Positions 1 to 10,128 of a DNA stretch of 64,000 nucleotides are shown here, piece by piece. The notes below the pieces were generated by a model. It made no database searches. It saw only the letters and a list, made by a program, of their open reading frames with translations, and had not been told where the DNA came from. The position numbers were made by a program, and so were the translations under genes. Origin of the DNA: UBA3305 sp002373555 (GTDB lineage Bacteria; Bacillota; Clostridia; Lachnospirales; Lachnospiraceae); NCBI GenBank assembly GCA_946612455.1, contig CAMOER010000012.1, positions 4,626 through 68,625 on the forward strand. The letters run 5' to 3'. Positions within the stretch are counted from its first letter, which is position 1. Each line of letters starts with the position of its first letter.

Positions 1-3000
1 TTTGTTACGGCAGGCTTTACCGCCGCAGCGACCGAATGTCTCGCGCGCACTGTGCCGTTATTGACGACACTTACAAGATACGGCTGTGCTTCCATTTTCA
101 GTGTATAGTAATGTCTGCTGCCGCCGTCTTCCTTCTCTCCTTCGATCAGCTTCATTTCCGTTCCGGCGTGATTCAGCACCGAAAATGCGGCTTCTGTGGA
201 TGTTTCCAGCGTAAACTGATAATACGCTGCCGTCTCCGGCGTGATCTGATAGAGTACTTCTTCCCCGGCACCCGCAGAACTGCTCTGCCCGCCGTTTCCG
301 AGATCTGTCGCCGCGGTCACCTGCAATGTGAATGCATAACTGCCGTAATAGTCCCCGTCTGCTTCCCCGGCCAGCGTAAGGATATAAGTCGTATTTCCCT
401 TCAGGAATACTACGTTCTCCTGCGTCGCTGTGTCTCCGTCCCTGCTCTCTTTCCTCCGGACAGAGGAAGCGTGCTCACCTGCCGCATCAGCAATGCGTGA
501 GACCGCAGCCTCGCATTCTGCCGCATTATACCGGAGCTGGATCCTGTAATAACCGTCTGTTTCCGGCGTGAACCGCAGCTTGCGGCCTGCGTTTCCGTAA
601 ATGGAATCGGAGAATGCAGCGCCTGCCGTCACCTCCGAAAGATCCGTGATATCGCGCAGGTACAGATCCATCGTCTGTTCAAAGTCCATATAAGATATGG
701 TAAGGACAGTATTGCTTTCCTGACTCTCCCGGAACCGCAGATCGCCTTTCCTGTTTCCTTCCAGCGTACCGATGACCGGCAGCCCTGTGACAGCGCTTCG
801 TTCACCGTCTTCGATTGTCTCGGTCTGTCCGTCTTCATATTCCACCTGCAGGATCAGGCCGGCCAGCGAAGCTGACGTTTCCGCTGCCGGATAATATTCG
901 GACGCCGGATACTGCGTGATCTCCGCATTTGAAACAGCCGGCAGAGCTTCGATATTCAGCCGGATGTCCAGCGCATCAGACGCTGTATTCGTGATCTTGA
1001 CGCAGCAGATCTGATCTGCCTCCAGCTGATAGACTGCAGACACCGTCTGCAGTTCATCCGCAGGCTCCTTATCCGTAAATACCGCTTCCATTTCGTCCAG
1101 TCCCGCATCCAGAACCGCGAGTTCCGGACGGGACACCGTTTCCGCGTCATACGACAGTGTGAACTTATAGAAGCCTGCCGCGTCGGGCGTGAACCGGTAA
1201 TACTCCGGTTTCCCGGGCGTGAAGGAATGCTCCATTTCGTCTTCCGCCGGCTCCAGTCCGGCAATATCCCGGACAGTTACAGGCACATCCGTTTTCTTAT
1301 CCATATACCGGAACCGTACCTGATAGGATTTTTCCACGATATGGCCGTCTGCATCACGCTCCCAGTCGGGCGGCAGGACTTCCATCTGTTCTCTGATCAG
1401 GCTGTAGGTTCGCTCCCTGGTACCGTTATATCCAAAGGTAAGTTCTTCTTCTGTTCCGTCATCATACGTGATCTTAAAAAGCAGATCCGAGAAGCCGGCA
1501 TCGACATGATCCGGAAGCGAACTGCAGAAGATCTCCCCTTCGGTCAGGAGTTCCAGACCTGTCGCTGTCTTGCTCTTCACGACCGTCAGCACGGTCGGAT
1601 CACTGCAGCCGGTGGTATCCGCCCTGAACCAGAGGCCTTCTTCTCCGGGCCAGAACTCTGCGCAGATATCATCGCCGTTGCCCCTGTCGTCCCAGTCGTC
1701 GAAATCGTTATAATCCGTATATCCCTGATCCGGGCTGCCAAAGTACCGGACCGAAGCCCTGCCTGTGCCGCGCGTATTGATATAATAGGATTCCTCCGGA
1801 TGTTCCGGAACGAACCGGAACCATTGCATTTTCCCGGGTTCAAGTGTGACCGGCACATTTTCTGCGAGCTCCGTCACAGTGACTTTGCGGGTCGGCTCCA
1901 CGAATACATCAAAGCTGTCCGCCGCCGTCTCTGAATCATAGAAGGTCGTTGTAATGTAGCAGAATGCGCCTTCCTTTACGTACACGGTGTAGACATTGTC
2001 CGTATAATCACGATCCATTTCAACAGACTGATAGGAACGGTTCCGGAAATTCGCAGAACCGCCGATCCGCACATCATAGAAGCCTTCCGCCGGTGCGCGG
2101 AAACGAACCGCCTTATCGACATACCAGTTACCGCTCGTCTGGTATCCGCCGTCCATGGCCCCGGTATAACTGCCTGTACCGTCCTCCTGCATCCCGATTT
2201 CGGGGATGTCTGCAAGGCCCGCGACCTCTACGGGGACCGGCAGGGTAAGACCCATGTAGGACAGCTTAAATTCATAGGAACCCGGCATTAGACGGCCGTC
2301 GATATTCACAGGCGTATCCTCCGGGAAGAGGATGCGGAATCTTTCACCGGTCTTGCTGCTCATGTAATTCGGATAGCTGTTCAGTTCCTCGCTTGTTCCG
2401 TCACTGTAATTCACGGTAAAGGCAATGGATCCGTCAAGCCCGTATCTTTCCGTATGCGCATCGTTATACCATTTTCCGAGACTGTCGAGCTTATAAAGAT
2501 AGTTCTGCTTCGGCTTGCGCGTTATCTCCATGGAAACGGCTGTCACGGTCGGTTCAGCGCTTAGTGTATAGGCAGTCTGGCTCTCCCCCTGCAGGATCAG
2601 CAGATATTCCGTGCCTGCCGTAAGTTCTGCTTTCAGTGTTCTGTAATATGTACTGTTTTCGCTGTCCCACGCGGACTGTGACGAATACGCCAGCTCCTTT
2701 CCCGCGCTGCACAGTCTCAGGCTGCCGTTATACTTTTCCGTATCCAGGCGGAAGGAATAACTGCCGTCCTGTTCCGGCACAACGGCATAGGCAAGAATAC
2801 TGTCGCGGCTGTAACTGTCGTTATGGACGAGCGGCAGTGTATCCGTGATTTCTTCTGCGAGACCGTTGATCCGCTCTGCCTGCTGCAGCGCAACGGACAC
2901 CGTATTTCCGGATGCATCCCTGCCGGAGAGAGTCAGCAGACAGGTGCCGGGCTGCAGATATGCATAGAATCTTCCGTTGAACCGGTACACCTGATCATCT

Positions 3001-6000
3001 TCAACAAATGCGCATCCTTCCATGCCCTGCACGGAAAGACTGGTCAAACGGCCTTTCTTCCTCTGGGAAATACTGCTGTAAACATAGAGTTCTTCGTCTG
3101 CAGAGGAAGACACGGTCAGTTCATAGAAGCCGGCCTCCCCGATCTCCGTCTGCAGGATCATCCCTTCGTAGTCCGGCATCGTCTTCTGTACTGTCTCACC
3201 GGCAGCAAAGGTCTCCGGTCTCGATACGGACGCGCGGAAATGTACATTTTCCGCGCATTCCGCAGCATGCGCACGGATACGTACCGTCTCTCCCGCAGTC
3301 ATTTCCTTATAGTATCGTTCCAGAGACTCTTTTCCGCCGTCCGTGCTATCATAAGATGCGCTGCCGCAGGGAATCCAGGAATCGTCCGGGGAAGACACAG
3401 ATGCATTTTCGCTGTCACAGACCAGCTCCAGTATGTAAATGCCCTCCTCGGCGGGGGTAAACGTCAGGATTTTATCGCCGGTTAGTCCGGCGTCAAACGG
3501 TTCATCTTCTGTCAGTTCCTCTGTCAGATCCTCTCCCGCGGTCACATGGATCGTATAGGATGCATGTGCACCGCAGTAGGAAACATCGACCTGATAGTCT
3601 CCGGGCAGCAGATACGGATTCGCAGTATCCAGATTTCCGTTCCAATCTCTGGACAGCGTCTCATCATAGACCGGATTCTGAATGGATACGCTCAGTCTCT
3701 GATAGGTATAGCTGCTTGGATCGCCGTATACGCCAACGGTTTCCGGGACCGCATTATCCAGCACGGCCGTACCGGTCAGCCCGAGTACGCTGAATCTGTC
3801 ATACGGGTACACAAACCGCGTCTGCATGCCGCTCACGGAAAGTGAGGTTACAGACGGGATGGAATCCATATGGACAGCAGCTGATGCAGTGCCGTAAAAA
3901 TCACGGGTGTCACTGATCAGGAGATCGCAGCGGCTGCCTGCCGGCGCAGTGCCGAAAAGCAGGAAGTTCCAGCCTTCGCTTCCATAGCTGTTGGTGCCGG
4001 CAGGTTCACCGTCAATATACAATGCCGCTCTCGGCGCCCATTCATTGTCATCGTCATACGCGGATTCGGAGACTTTATCCGACGAATACAGACGGAAGCT
4101 CATGTCCGTGCCCGGCGTAAAGGCAATCCACGTGAGCGGATCACTGTCTGTCCGGTCTGCGGTGACCGTCTCTCCGGGAGCGATCGTCACCGCTGTCTCC
4201 CCGGTATTCGTCATCGTTACGGCGCATGTGACTTCTGCTCCAGGGCGGTCCGACCCCAGTTTCGCGCGTACCGTATATGTCCGGCCGGCGAAAAGCAGCG
4301 CCTGTACTGCCCCGGTATTTGTTGTGATGTTATCTTTTACGGCAGCTGCGAAGGAACCGTCTTCGTTATAGATTCCGAGGTACACGTATCTGCCGTTCCC
4401 GCTCGTGATCTCTGCCGCAGCCGAAAACACGCCGGTCTCCGCCGGGGTGAATTTCCATGACACGGATCCGGAATAGCTGTCGTCCGGCAGCTGAACGGTC
4501 TGCTCAGCTGTTTCTCCGGCTGTCAGCGCGGGGAGCGTCTCCGTATCATTCGCTGCAGTGATCACAACAGGAACCGCATAGCTTTTGTTCAGATATGTGA
4601 TCTTTACATGATCTCTGTAGGTGCCTGTTTTATAAAAACCGGCGCTGTCGGTCGGAATACCGCCTTCGGAGCCGCTAATCGTGATGCCGCTTTTTGCGCT
4701 GCGCGCTCCATATGTCAGTGTTTCGCTGTCTTTATCAGCATAGATCAATTCGATCGGAACCGTATGAAGTGCGCTCCAGAGATCCTCTCCGAACGGGATC
4801 TCCAGTTTTTCACCGATGATTTTGTACGAAGTCACCGCCGGAAACGTCTCCGCCGTCAGCGTAAATGCCGCCGTTCCGGCATCTCCCCCGGAAGCCGAAA
4901 CGGTGATCAGCGCCAGCTCGCCTTTCTTCATCTCCCGGATCCATATGTATTGGCATTGAATGCCTTCCTGCGCATTCGGCTCCTGATATGCGCTGTCACT
5001 GCTGTTCTCCGGCAGGAATTCCGCAGACGCACTTATCTTCGAATCCGATTTCGCAATGATCCGGTAATACCCGTTATCCGGCGCAGAGAATGTATATGTT
5101 TTTCCTGCCGACTGTGCTGTATCACTGTTCAGCGGCGCATCCGCTGTGAGCGCGATCCGGTCTTCATCGGTATAGTCTGCGATCTCCATCTGCCAGTTAT
5201 CCGGCGCATTCCAGACGAGATAATAAGGTACGCCTCCCGCAAGAGCCGGTGTCGTAAATTTCTTCTCCCGTGCAAAGCCCGCAGCAGGCGTTTCCGCCTC
5301 CTGCACATCCATCTCCAGTGTCTGCCCGTTTCCGTCAAGCAGTACCGGCATATCAACATTCGAATCGGAATCCAGCGAGGAAGTATAGCGCACCGTGATC
5401 CGCCTTGCGGCGGTCTGCTCCTCCGTCAGATCGAGGAAAAGATTTCCGCTCCCGCCGGAAAGCATACCGTTCTCATCGGCCAGGTCTGACGCGGACGGCA
5501 GACAGGCTTTCTGTACTGTCACCAGCATGTTCGGATCCTGCAGCATCGGTTTTTCATAATACTTCAGTACGATCTCTGTCCGGTAGGTCCTGCCGGCCTG
5601 CAGTTCTGCGCCAAAATGTGTCCCGCTCCGGTTGCTGACGGATACAGCAGGTGTAATCGTCCCGCCGTTATCATCGGTAAGCGAAATTGTCGGACGGCAG
5701 TACGCCGGTCCGAAAGCAGAAGCAGAGAACAGATACAGACCATCTGCTTCCGGCGTGAAAGTATAATAATTATAATTATCCGCCGGCTTCGCTTCCGTGA
5801 CACCTTCGGTCAGGGCCGGAATGTTCTCTTTACCCACCAGTGCTGCCGGCCACGATTCCGTCCAGTCCAGATAAGAAAGCCGGATCACGAATTCCGGCGA
5901 TGACCAGTCATAGGAATAATCATAATAATTCGGCGCCGTTCCCGCCCCGTATTGCAGCGCCGCACTCTGATCCGTGTACGCCGATCGCATATCTCCAAAT

Positions 6001-6647
6001 CCCAGATATTCCGAATCGCCGTCCGTATATTCCGCCAGGATCACGGCATCTTTGTTATAATATTTGTAATGATCCGCTTCCGACGAATTCAGGTCTGTCT
6101 TATCATCCAGTCCCTCATAAAAGACCGTTCGGGGCGCCTTCAGCACAGTCACCTTCTCCAGTGCTTTGCCTACGTAAGAGATCCGCACATCAAAAGTGCC
6201 CTCCGTGCCGTCCGTCATGGAAGTCCGGAAGTAATATGGCGTGTTCTTCTTGAGCGGCAGTTCCAGACTGAAGTTGATATCCGCGTCATATTCGCCTGCC
6301 TTCGCGTCATCCGACATGGCGATCCGATCTCCCGCCGGGTCTTCAAATGCTTCTGCAAATGTGTCCGCCGTGCCTTCCGATACGAACCGGTAGGTGCCGG
6401 AGATATCCGGTGTGAAGGTGAACCAGGCATACTCCGATCCTTCTCCGATCTCCGCTGCCGCAGTTTCATCCAATACGAGCGCCGTATACACCGGTGTTTC
6501 CGCTGCCGGCGGATCCGCCGGGGAAGGCTCTTCCGCTGATCCGGAAGCCAATGCGGGGACTGCAGCACCGAGCACCGCCGCAAGAAGAACCACTGCGATG
6601 CAGCTGATCACCGTTTCTGAAACTCTCTTTGCCAACTTCTTCATCAT
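1..6647 (-). CDS. Giant secreted multi-repeat surface protein (C-terminus outside window)
   Basis: The frame stays open from ATG 6647 to the left edge, giving at least 2215 residues. An AGGGAG ribosome site precedes the start. Residues 1 to about 35 form a signal peptide: KKLAKR, then a long hydrophobic stretch ending near ALASG. The mature part alternates two modules. One is a beta domain of about 100 residues with the motif FTP-x(3-4)-G-x-Y, similar to pre-peptidase C-terminal (PPC) domains; about a dozen copies start near residues 77, 295, 515, 730, 838, 1057, 1283, 1514, 1606, 1815, 2020 and 2132. The other resembles a bacterial Ig-like fold, with strands such as TYDDGTEEELTFG. No catalytic domain is visible. 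A sorting signal or S-layer anchor would lie beyond the window. It sits 32 bases after the response regulator gene, so it probably ends a sensory operon. An adhesin or cell-wall role is inference. Confidence 0.85.
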   Translation of the reverse strand, partial: MMKKLAKRVSETVISCIAVVLLAAVLGAAVPALASGSAEEPSPADPPAAETPVYTALVLDETAAAEIGEGSEYAWFTFTPDISGTYRFVSEGTADTFAEAFEDPAGDRIAMSDDAKAGEYDADINFSLELPLKKNTPYYFRTSMTDGTEGTFDVRISYVGKALEKVTVLKAPRTVFYEGLDDKTDLNSSEADHYKYYNKDAVILAEYTDGDSEYLGFGDMRSAYTDQSAALQYGAGTAPNYYDYSYDWSSPEFVIRLSYLDWTESWPAALVGKENIPALTEGVTEAKPADNYNYYTFTPEADGLYLFSASAFGPAYCRPTISLTDDNGGTITPAVSVSNRSGTHFGAELQAGRTYRTEIVLKYYEKPMLQDPNMLVTVQKACLPSASDLADENGMLSGGSGNLFLDLTEEQTAARRITVRYTSSLDSDSNVDMPVLLDGNGQTLEMDVQEAETPAAGFAREKKFTTPALAGGVPYYLVWNAPDNWQMEIADYTDEDRIALTADAPLNSDTAQSAGKTYTFSAPDNGYYRIIAKSDSKISASAEFLPENSSDSAYQEPNAQEGIQCQYIWIREMKKGELALITVSASGGDAGTAAFTLTAETFPAVTSYKIIGEKLEIPFGEDLWSALHTVPIELIYADKDSETLTYGARSAKSGITISGSEGGIPTDSAGFYKTGTYRDHVKITYLNKSYAVPVVITAANDTETLPALTAGETAEQTVQLPDDSYSGSVSWKFTPAETGVFSAAAEITSGNGRYVYLGIYNEDGSFAAAVKDNITTNTGAVQALLFAGRTYTVRAKLGSDRPGAEVTCAVTMTNTGETAVTIAPGETVTADRTDSDPLTWIAFTPGTDMSFRLYSSDKVSESAYDDDNEWAPRAALYIDGEPAGTNSYGSEGWNFLLFGTAPAGSRCDLLISDTRDFYGTASAAVHMDSIPSVTSLSVSGMQTRFVYPYDRFSVLGLTGTAVLDNAVPETVGVYGDPSSYTYQRLSVSIQNPVYDETLSRDWNGNLDTANPYLLPGDYQVDVSYCGAHASYTIHVTAGEDLTEELTEDEPFDAGLTGDKILTFTPAEEGIYILELVCDSENASVSSPDDSWIPCGSASYDSTDGGKESLERYYKEMTAGETVRIRAHAAECAENVHFRASVSRPETFAAGETVQKTMPDYEGMILQTEIGEAGFYELTVSSSADEELYVYSSISQRKKGRLTSLSVQGMEGCAFVEDDQVYRFNGRFYAYLQPGTCLLTLSGRDASGNTVSVALQQAERINGLAEEITDTLPLVHNDSYSRDSILAYAVVPEQDGSYSFRLDTEKYNGSLRLCSAGKELAYSSQSAWDSENSTYYRTLKAELTAGTEYLLILQGESQTAYTLSAEPTVTAVSMEITRKPKQNYLYKLDSLGKWYNDAHTERYGLDGSIAFTVNYSDGTSEELNSYPNYMSSKTGERFRILFPEDTPVNIDGRLMPGSYEFKLSYMGLTLPVPVEVAGLADIPEIGMQEDGTGSYTGAMDGGYQTSGNWYVDKAVRFRAPAEGFYDVRIGGSANFRNRSYQSVEMDRDYTDNVYTVYVKEGAFCYITTTFYDSETAADSFDVFVEPTRKVTVTELAENVPVTLEPGKMQWFRFVPEHPEESYYINTRGTGRASVRYFGSPDQGYTDYNDFDDWDDRGNGDDICAEFWPGEEGLWFRADTTGCSDPTVLTVVKSKTATGLELLTEGEIFCSSLPDHVDAGFSDLLFKITYDDGTEEELTFGYNGTRERTYSLIREQMEVLPPDWERDADGHIVEKSYQVRFRYMDKKTDVPVTVRDIAGLEPAEDEMEHSFTPGKPEYYRFTPDAAGFYKFTLSYDAETVSRPELAVLDAGLDEMEAVFTDKEPADELQTVSAVYQLEADQICCVKITNTASDALDIRLNIEALPAVSNAEITQYPASEYYPAAETSASLAGLILQVEYEDGQTETIEDGERSAVTGLPVIGTLEGNRKGDLRFRESQESNTVLTISYMDFEQTMDLYLRDITDLSEVTAGAAFSDSIYGNAGRKLRFTPETDGYYRIQLRYNAAECEAAVSRIADAAGEHASSVRRKESRDGDTATQENVVFLKGNTTYILTLAGEADGDYYGSYAFTLQVTAATDLGNGGQSSSAGAGEEVLYQITPETAAYYQFTLETSTEAAFSVLNHAGTEMKLIEGEKEDGGSRHYYTLKMEAQPYLVSVVNNGTVRARHSVAAAVKPAVT

Positions 6648-6679
6648 TCTTTCTCCCTGTGTCAGATTACCGTTTGCGC

Positions 6680-7303
6680 TTAATACTTCGGCAGGATCAG
6701 CCGTTTCTCAACGACCTCCGCCACAAGCTGGATCGTACTGCGGAAGCCCGTCTTCCGCAGGATATTTTTCACATGATATTTCACGGTATTGGTCGACATG
6801 AAAAGCACTTCCGCCATCTCCTCATAGCGGTTTCCGGAAGCGAGCGCGCGGATCACATCCAGCTCCCGTTCCGTAAAATCGCTGCTCTTTGCCATGCCGA
6901 TCATGATCTCCGGGCTGCTGTCCGGCCACACGAACTCCCCGCGCATGGTCCGGTCACAGATCTCCGCAAGCGTAATATCTCCCTGCTCTTTGTACCAGAA
7001 ACTGTCGCAGCCGCTCTCCTTCGCCTTCCGGATAAAGGAATGCTCGGGCATGGAGGTCATGATGATGATCCGGATCTGCGGGTAGTTCCTTTTGATCCTG
7101 GCTGCCGCCGTCAGACCGGATTCGTCATCCGCTGTACATACGTCCATCAGGATCAGATCGATCCGGCTGGACATGCAGACGATCTCCGCATTGGCGGCAT
7201 TCTCTATCGAGGCTTTCACATGATACCCGGAAGAAGCCTCCAGCTGTCGTTCGAAGGATTCTCTGGAGATCCTGGAATCCTCTACGATCAGTACATTTAC
7301 CAT
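6680..7303 (-). CDS. LuxR/NarL-family response regulator
   Basis: About 207 residues. The receiver domain (residues 1-120) has the acidic pair in LIVEDS, the phosphoacceptor Asp54 in LILMDV and a Lys in WYKEQG. The C-terminal LuxR helix-turn-helix (about 140-205) reads FTERELDVIRALASG and STNTVKYHVKNIL. ATG 7303 is preferred over ATG 7309 because AGGAGG lies 7 bases from the former and 1 base from the latter. The gene follows the histidine kinase stop at 7306 with almost no gap, so translation is probably coupled. It is the cognate regulator of the two upstream sensor genes; the giant surface protein directly downstream is a likely target. Confidence 0.93.
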   Translation of the reverse strand: MVNVLIVEDSRISRESFERQLEASSGYHVKASIENAANAEIVCMSSRIDLILMDVCTADDESGLTAAARIKRNYPQIRIIIMTSMPEHSFIRKAKESGCDSFWYKEQGDITLAEICDRTMRGEFVWPDSSPEIMIGMAKSSDFTERELDVIRALASGNRYEEMAEVLFMSTNTVKYHVKNILRKTGFRSTIQLVAEVVEKRLILPKY

Positions 7304-7305
7304 CC

Positions 7306-8313
7306 TCATCCCTCCTTCGGGATCTGCAGAAGCACTGCAAACCCGTCCGCATACGTATAGGCCAGCGCCGCACCTTCCTGCTCCAGTCTTCGCCGGAGGC
7401 TTCCCAGACCGACGCCTTCCCTGACGGGTCCTGCGGGCGCGGTTCCGTTATTCGTGATCCGGATCCTGTAGCTGTCCGGCGTCTCCGACATTTCCACTGT
7501 CAAACTATCTGCGCCGCCGTGGCGCACGGCGTTGGTCAGCGCTTCCCGGACCGCTGCGTACATGAGCAGCAGTGCCCTGCGCTCCTGCGGCTGCGTTCCG
7601 GAAAAAATCACTTTACAGCCGGTCATCCCGGCAACTTTTACCAGTTCGTCCCTCGGATCTGCGGTCGACTTGGAAGATGCTTCTGCGGCATTTTCCATGT
7701 CATCGATCACGTTTCTCCAGGAAGCAAGCAGCTCCTGCTCACTCTGTGCATCCTGTGTGTGATCCGTATCCGCAAGCATGTTCTCCGTGACCAGGAGAAG
7801 CTGTCCGAAATCGTCATGGATCCGGATCTTCGCGGCCAGGAGCTCCTTGTCCAGATTGTTCTGCACGATATTTTTCATCAGCTCCCGCTGCCGTTCGTGC
7901 AGAAGAGCGGCCTGCGCATTCTTCTGCGCCAGTCTGGCGCGGTACTCATAAAGCTCCGTGATCTCCGAAGCCTCGTATTGGATGATCTCCCGCCCGTTCG
8001 CCGGAAACGTAAGTCTCCGGAACTGCCACACGGTGCCGTCCGCGAGCCTGCAGACGACGGTCCGGCAATCTTCCTGTAGATCTTCACAGGACGCGGTCTC
8101 CGGACGAAGCTTCTTCTGCTGCAATTCTTCCCACATGCCTTCGCCGTTCGTCACCGTATGTCCGGTCAGCGCGTAACAGATCTCGTTGATCTTTTTGTTT
8201 GCAAGGATCGGCCTGCCGTCCGAGGCGGTAAAGCAGATCCCGCCGGGGTAGGTATCGATTGCCCTGCGGATGATGCCGGATGTGCGGTATCGTTCTTTCA
8301 GCTTTTCAAACAA
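7306..8313 (-). CDS. Cytosolic PAS-containing sensor histidine kinase (HisKA_3 type)
   Basis: About 335 residues, no membrane segment. An N-terminal PAS-like part (about 15-125) precedes a coiled linker. The HisKA_3 box RIHDDFGQ has the phosphoacceptor His at about residue 166. The HATPase domain shows an N-box (REALTNAVRHGGA) and a G-box (GVGLGSLRRRL). TTG 8313 is preferred because AAGGAGG lies 8 bases upstream and this start overlaps the previous stop by 8 bases. The in-frame GTG at 8364 and ATG at 8346 lie deep in the upstream gene and lack such a site. It phosphorylates the adjacent LuxR-type regulator and probably receives its signal from the 7TM pseudo-kinase encoded just before it. Confidence 0.9.
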   Translation of the reverse strand: MFEKLKERYRTSGIIRRAIDTYPGGICFTASDGRPILANKKINEICYALTGHTVTNGEGMWEELQQKKLRPETASCEDLQEDCRTVVCRLADGTVWQFRRLTFPANGREIIQYEASEITELYEYRARLAQKNAQAALLHERQRELMKNIVQNNLDKELLAAKIRIHDDFGQLLLVTENMLADTDHTQDAQSEQELLASWRNVIDDMENAAEASSKSTADPRDELVKVAGMTGCKVIFSGTQPQERRALLLMYAAVREALTNAVRHGGADSLTVEMSETPDSYRIRITNNGTAPAGPVREGVGLGSLRRRLEQEGAALAYTYADGFAVLLQIPKEG

Positions 8314-9973
8314 TGTCCGCACCTCCTTCCCGGATGCAGACTTCATATCCGTCCGCTGTATCACAGCAGCGGATCCTGCAGCGGCCGGTGAAATGCGAAA
8401 CGAGTTCTTCTTCCGGAAGCATGCTGCCGGAGCCGGTCATCAGATAACGGAATTCCCCGTCCTCAGGCTGCATTCTCATTGTTTCCATCCCATCTCCTGC
8501 CTGCTCGAGCAGATATTCCAGAACATCGAAAATGCAGATCGAAAAATCCGGTGAATATGCATACGGATCCGCCGGCACCAGTTCCGACCGTATCCCAGTC
8601 AGCACCATGGCGCGCTGCATATCCTTCAGACTGAGCACAAGATCCTCCGGATGGATCTCTCCGGTCTCTCTCTGGATCAGCCGCAGATTGCAGCGTCTTT
8701 TCACATACGTTCCCAGAAGCACAAGTTTCGCGAGCCGCCTGTCATCCGCGGACGGCGGTTCTTCCGTCAATGCTTTCATCATCTGCAGCTGGCTTTTCAC
8801 TTCAGACGTCAGTCTGCTGTAGATCCTGTTCTTCGCGGACAGCCGGGCTTCCTGATTCTTTGTCCGGATCTCCGCAGTGAGAAGCAGGCCCTCCTGCTCC
8901 AGCGTCTCTGCAGTCTGATTCAGCGCTTCGATCGTGCTGCGCAGCTGCGACACATCCGTGTTCCAGAGGAATAATCCGTCCCGGAAACGATGCGCATGCA
9001 TTTCCAGGCCTTCCGCGGTAACGAAGGAACCCATATCCTTCAGCAGTCCGAGTTCTTCGCTGCTTACCGGCCGCGCCGTTTCCGACAGCAGCACGCTGCC
9101 GTCGTCACAGATGATCTGCATGCCTGCGGCTGCATGTTCAAAGCATTCCCGGTATTCAATATTGACCGGCACCAGTCCGAGCCAGATATAGAGTTCCCAT
9201 GTCAGGATCTCCGCATAATATACTTTCGCATAGAATTCGATAACTTCCTTTCCCGCAAGGGAAGGGATCAGCCGCATCGATACCGCAAAAAACGGAAATA
9301 TCATCAGAAAGATCATAATCGGCTCGAAGAAAGGGATCAGCGTCTTCAGCAGCCGGTTCATTTTCACCGTCCGGTTCCTTCGGAAGATCACAAAGATTCG
9401 GATAACGATGAGGATCATGCCGCCGGCCAGCATCAGAAAGGCACCGGTATTCGGATGAAAATGCAGATTCGGCTGCGGTTCTTCGGGCAGGATGTAGCAG
9501 ATAAAATGCCGTTCCTCATCCGTGACTGTGAGCCATGTCATCACCACCACGGGAAGTATCAGCAGGAACCATTTCCATGGAATGCGGTAATCATCCGGCT
9601 GTCCGATCCCCAAAGAAGCGTACAGTCCCAGAAGGGCTGCCGGGAGGATCGTTGCCGCTACATAAAAACCGCTCACCCGCATAAGCATTATGTTCTCCTG
9701 CCAGAATGTATCCTGCAGGAAGCGGATCGTCAGGCCGGCAAGCATCACGGCCGCCGACAGCACCAGAAAGACCCGCATGCTTCTCTGTGCTGCCCGGAGC
9801 CAGATGGATACGGCCCATCCGCCGAGCAGGAACACATAGCAGGCATAGAGGATCCAGGTCCTTGCGGGATCCTCCGGAAGGAAGCGCAGGCTGAGCTGCC
9901 GGTAGAAGGAAACAGAAAAAAGAAGCAGAAACGCAGCAATATTATACCGGATCTGCTTCTTTCGCTCGCTCAT
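8306..9973 (-). CDS. 7TM membrane sensor with degenerate kinase module (pseudo-histidine kinase)
   Basis: 555 residues. Residues 1-260 carry seven to eight hydrophobic helices, matching the 7TMR histidine-kinase N-terminal region. A PAS-like segment (about 265-335) and a coiled coil follow. The stretch LSAKNRIYSRL aligns with LAAKIRIHDDF of the next gene, so the phosphoacceptor His is replaced by Tyr385. The C-terminal ATPase-like part lacks a clear N-box and GxG box. The protein therefore senses but probably cannot phosphorylate, and likely acts as a heteromeric partner of the soluble kinase. The start has AAGGAG 7 bases upstream. First gene of the four-gene operon. Confidence 0.85.
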   Translation of the reverse strand: MSERKKQIRYNIAAFLLLFSVSFYRQLSLRFLPEDPARTWILYACYVFLLGGWAVSIWLRAAQRSMRVFLVLSAAVMLAGLTIRFLQDTFWQENIMLMRVSGFYVAATILPAALLGLYASLGIGQPDDYRIPWKWFLLILPVVVMTWLTVTDEERHFICYILPEEPQPNLHFHPNTGAFLMLAGGMILIVIRIFVIFRRNRTVKMNRLLKTLIPFFEPIMIFLMIFPFFAVSMRLIPSLAGKEVIEFYAKVYYAEILTWELYIWLGLVPVNIEYRECFEHAAAGMQIICDDGSVLLSETARPVSSEELGLLKDMGSFVTAEGLEMHAHRFRDGLFLWNTDVSQLRSTIEALNQTAETLEQEGLLLTAEIRTKNQEARLSAKNRIYSRLTSEVKSQLQMMKALTEEPPSADDRRLAKLVLLGTYVKRRCNLRLIQRETGEIHPEDLVLSLKDMQRAMVLTGIRSELVPADPYAYSPDFSICIFDVLEYLLEQAGDGMETMRMQPEDGEFRYLMTGSGSMLPEEELVSHFTGRCRIRCCDTADGYEVCIREGGADIV

Positions 9974-10093
9974 CCCCGTTCTCCTTCACATGATTTCCCT
10001 GTCATTGCGGTACCCTTCAAAAGGGCAGACTGATCTTACTTTATAATATACCCCTTTTTTCGTCCTTTTTCCCCACACAAACAGATAGTTTTA

Positions 10094-10121
10094 AGAGCCC
10101 ATGGGCTCTCCCCACGGGCTC
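10094..10121 (-). terminator. Possible terminator after the VanS-like kinase gene
   Basis: A perfect 16-base palindrome AGAGCCCATGGGCTCT (10094-10109) lies next to a second GGGCTC arm (10116-10121). On the minus strand it is followed by TTAAAACT, a weak U-tract. It lies just after the kinase stop at 10129 and shares the CCCATGGG core of hairpins elsewhere in the window. About 120 further bases, to 9974, hold no gene. Confidence 0.4.
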
Positions 10122-10128
10122 TGTACTC

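Noticed and set aside
1227..6801. Many plus-strand open frames of 70-290 codons opposite the giant gene
   Set aside because: They lack ribosome sites and domain sense, and their composition is that of antisense reading of a GC-rich gene.
8314..8364. GTG 8364 or ATG 8346 as start of the histidine kinase
   Set aside because: Both lie inside the upstream coding sequence without a ribosome site, whereas TTG 8313 has AAGGAGG at ideal distance.
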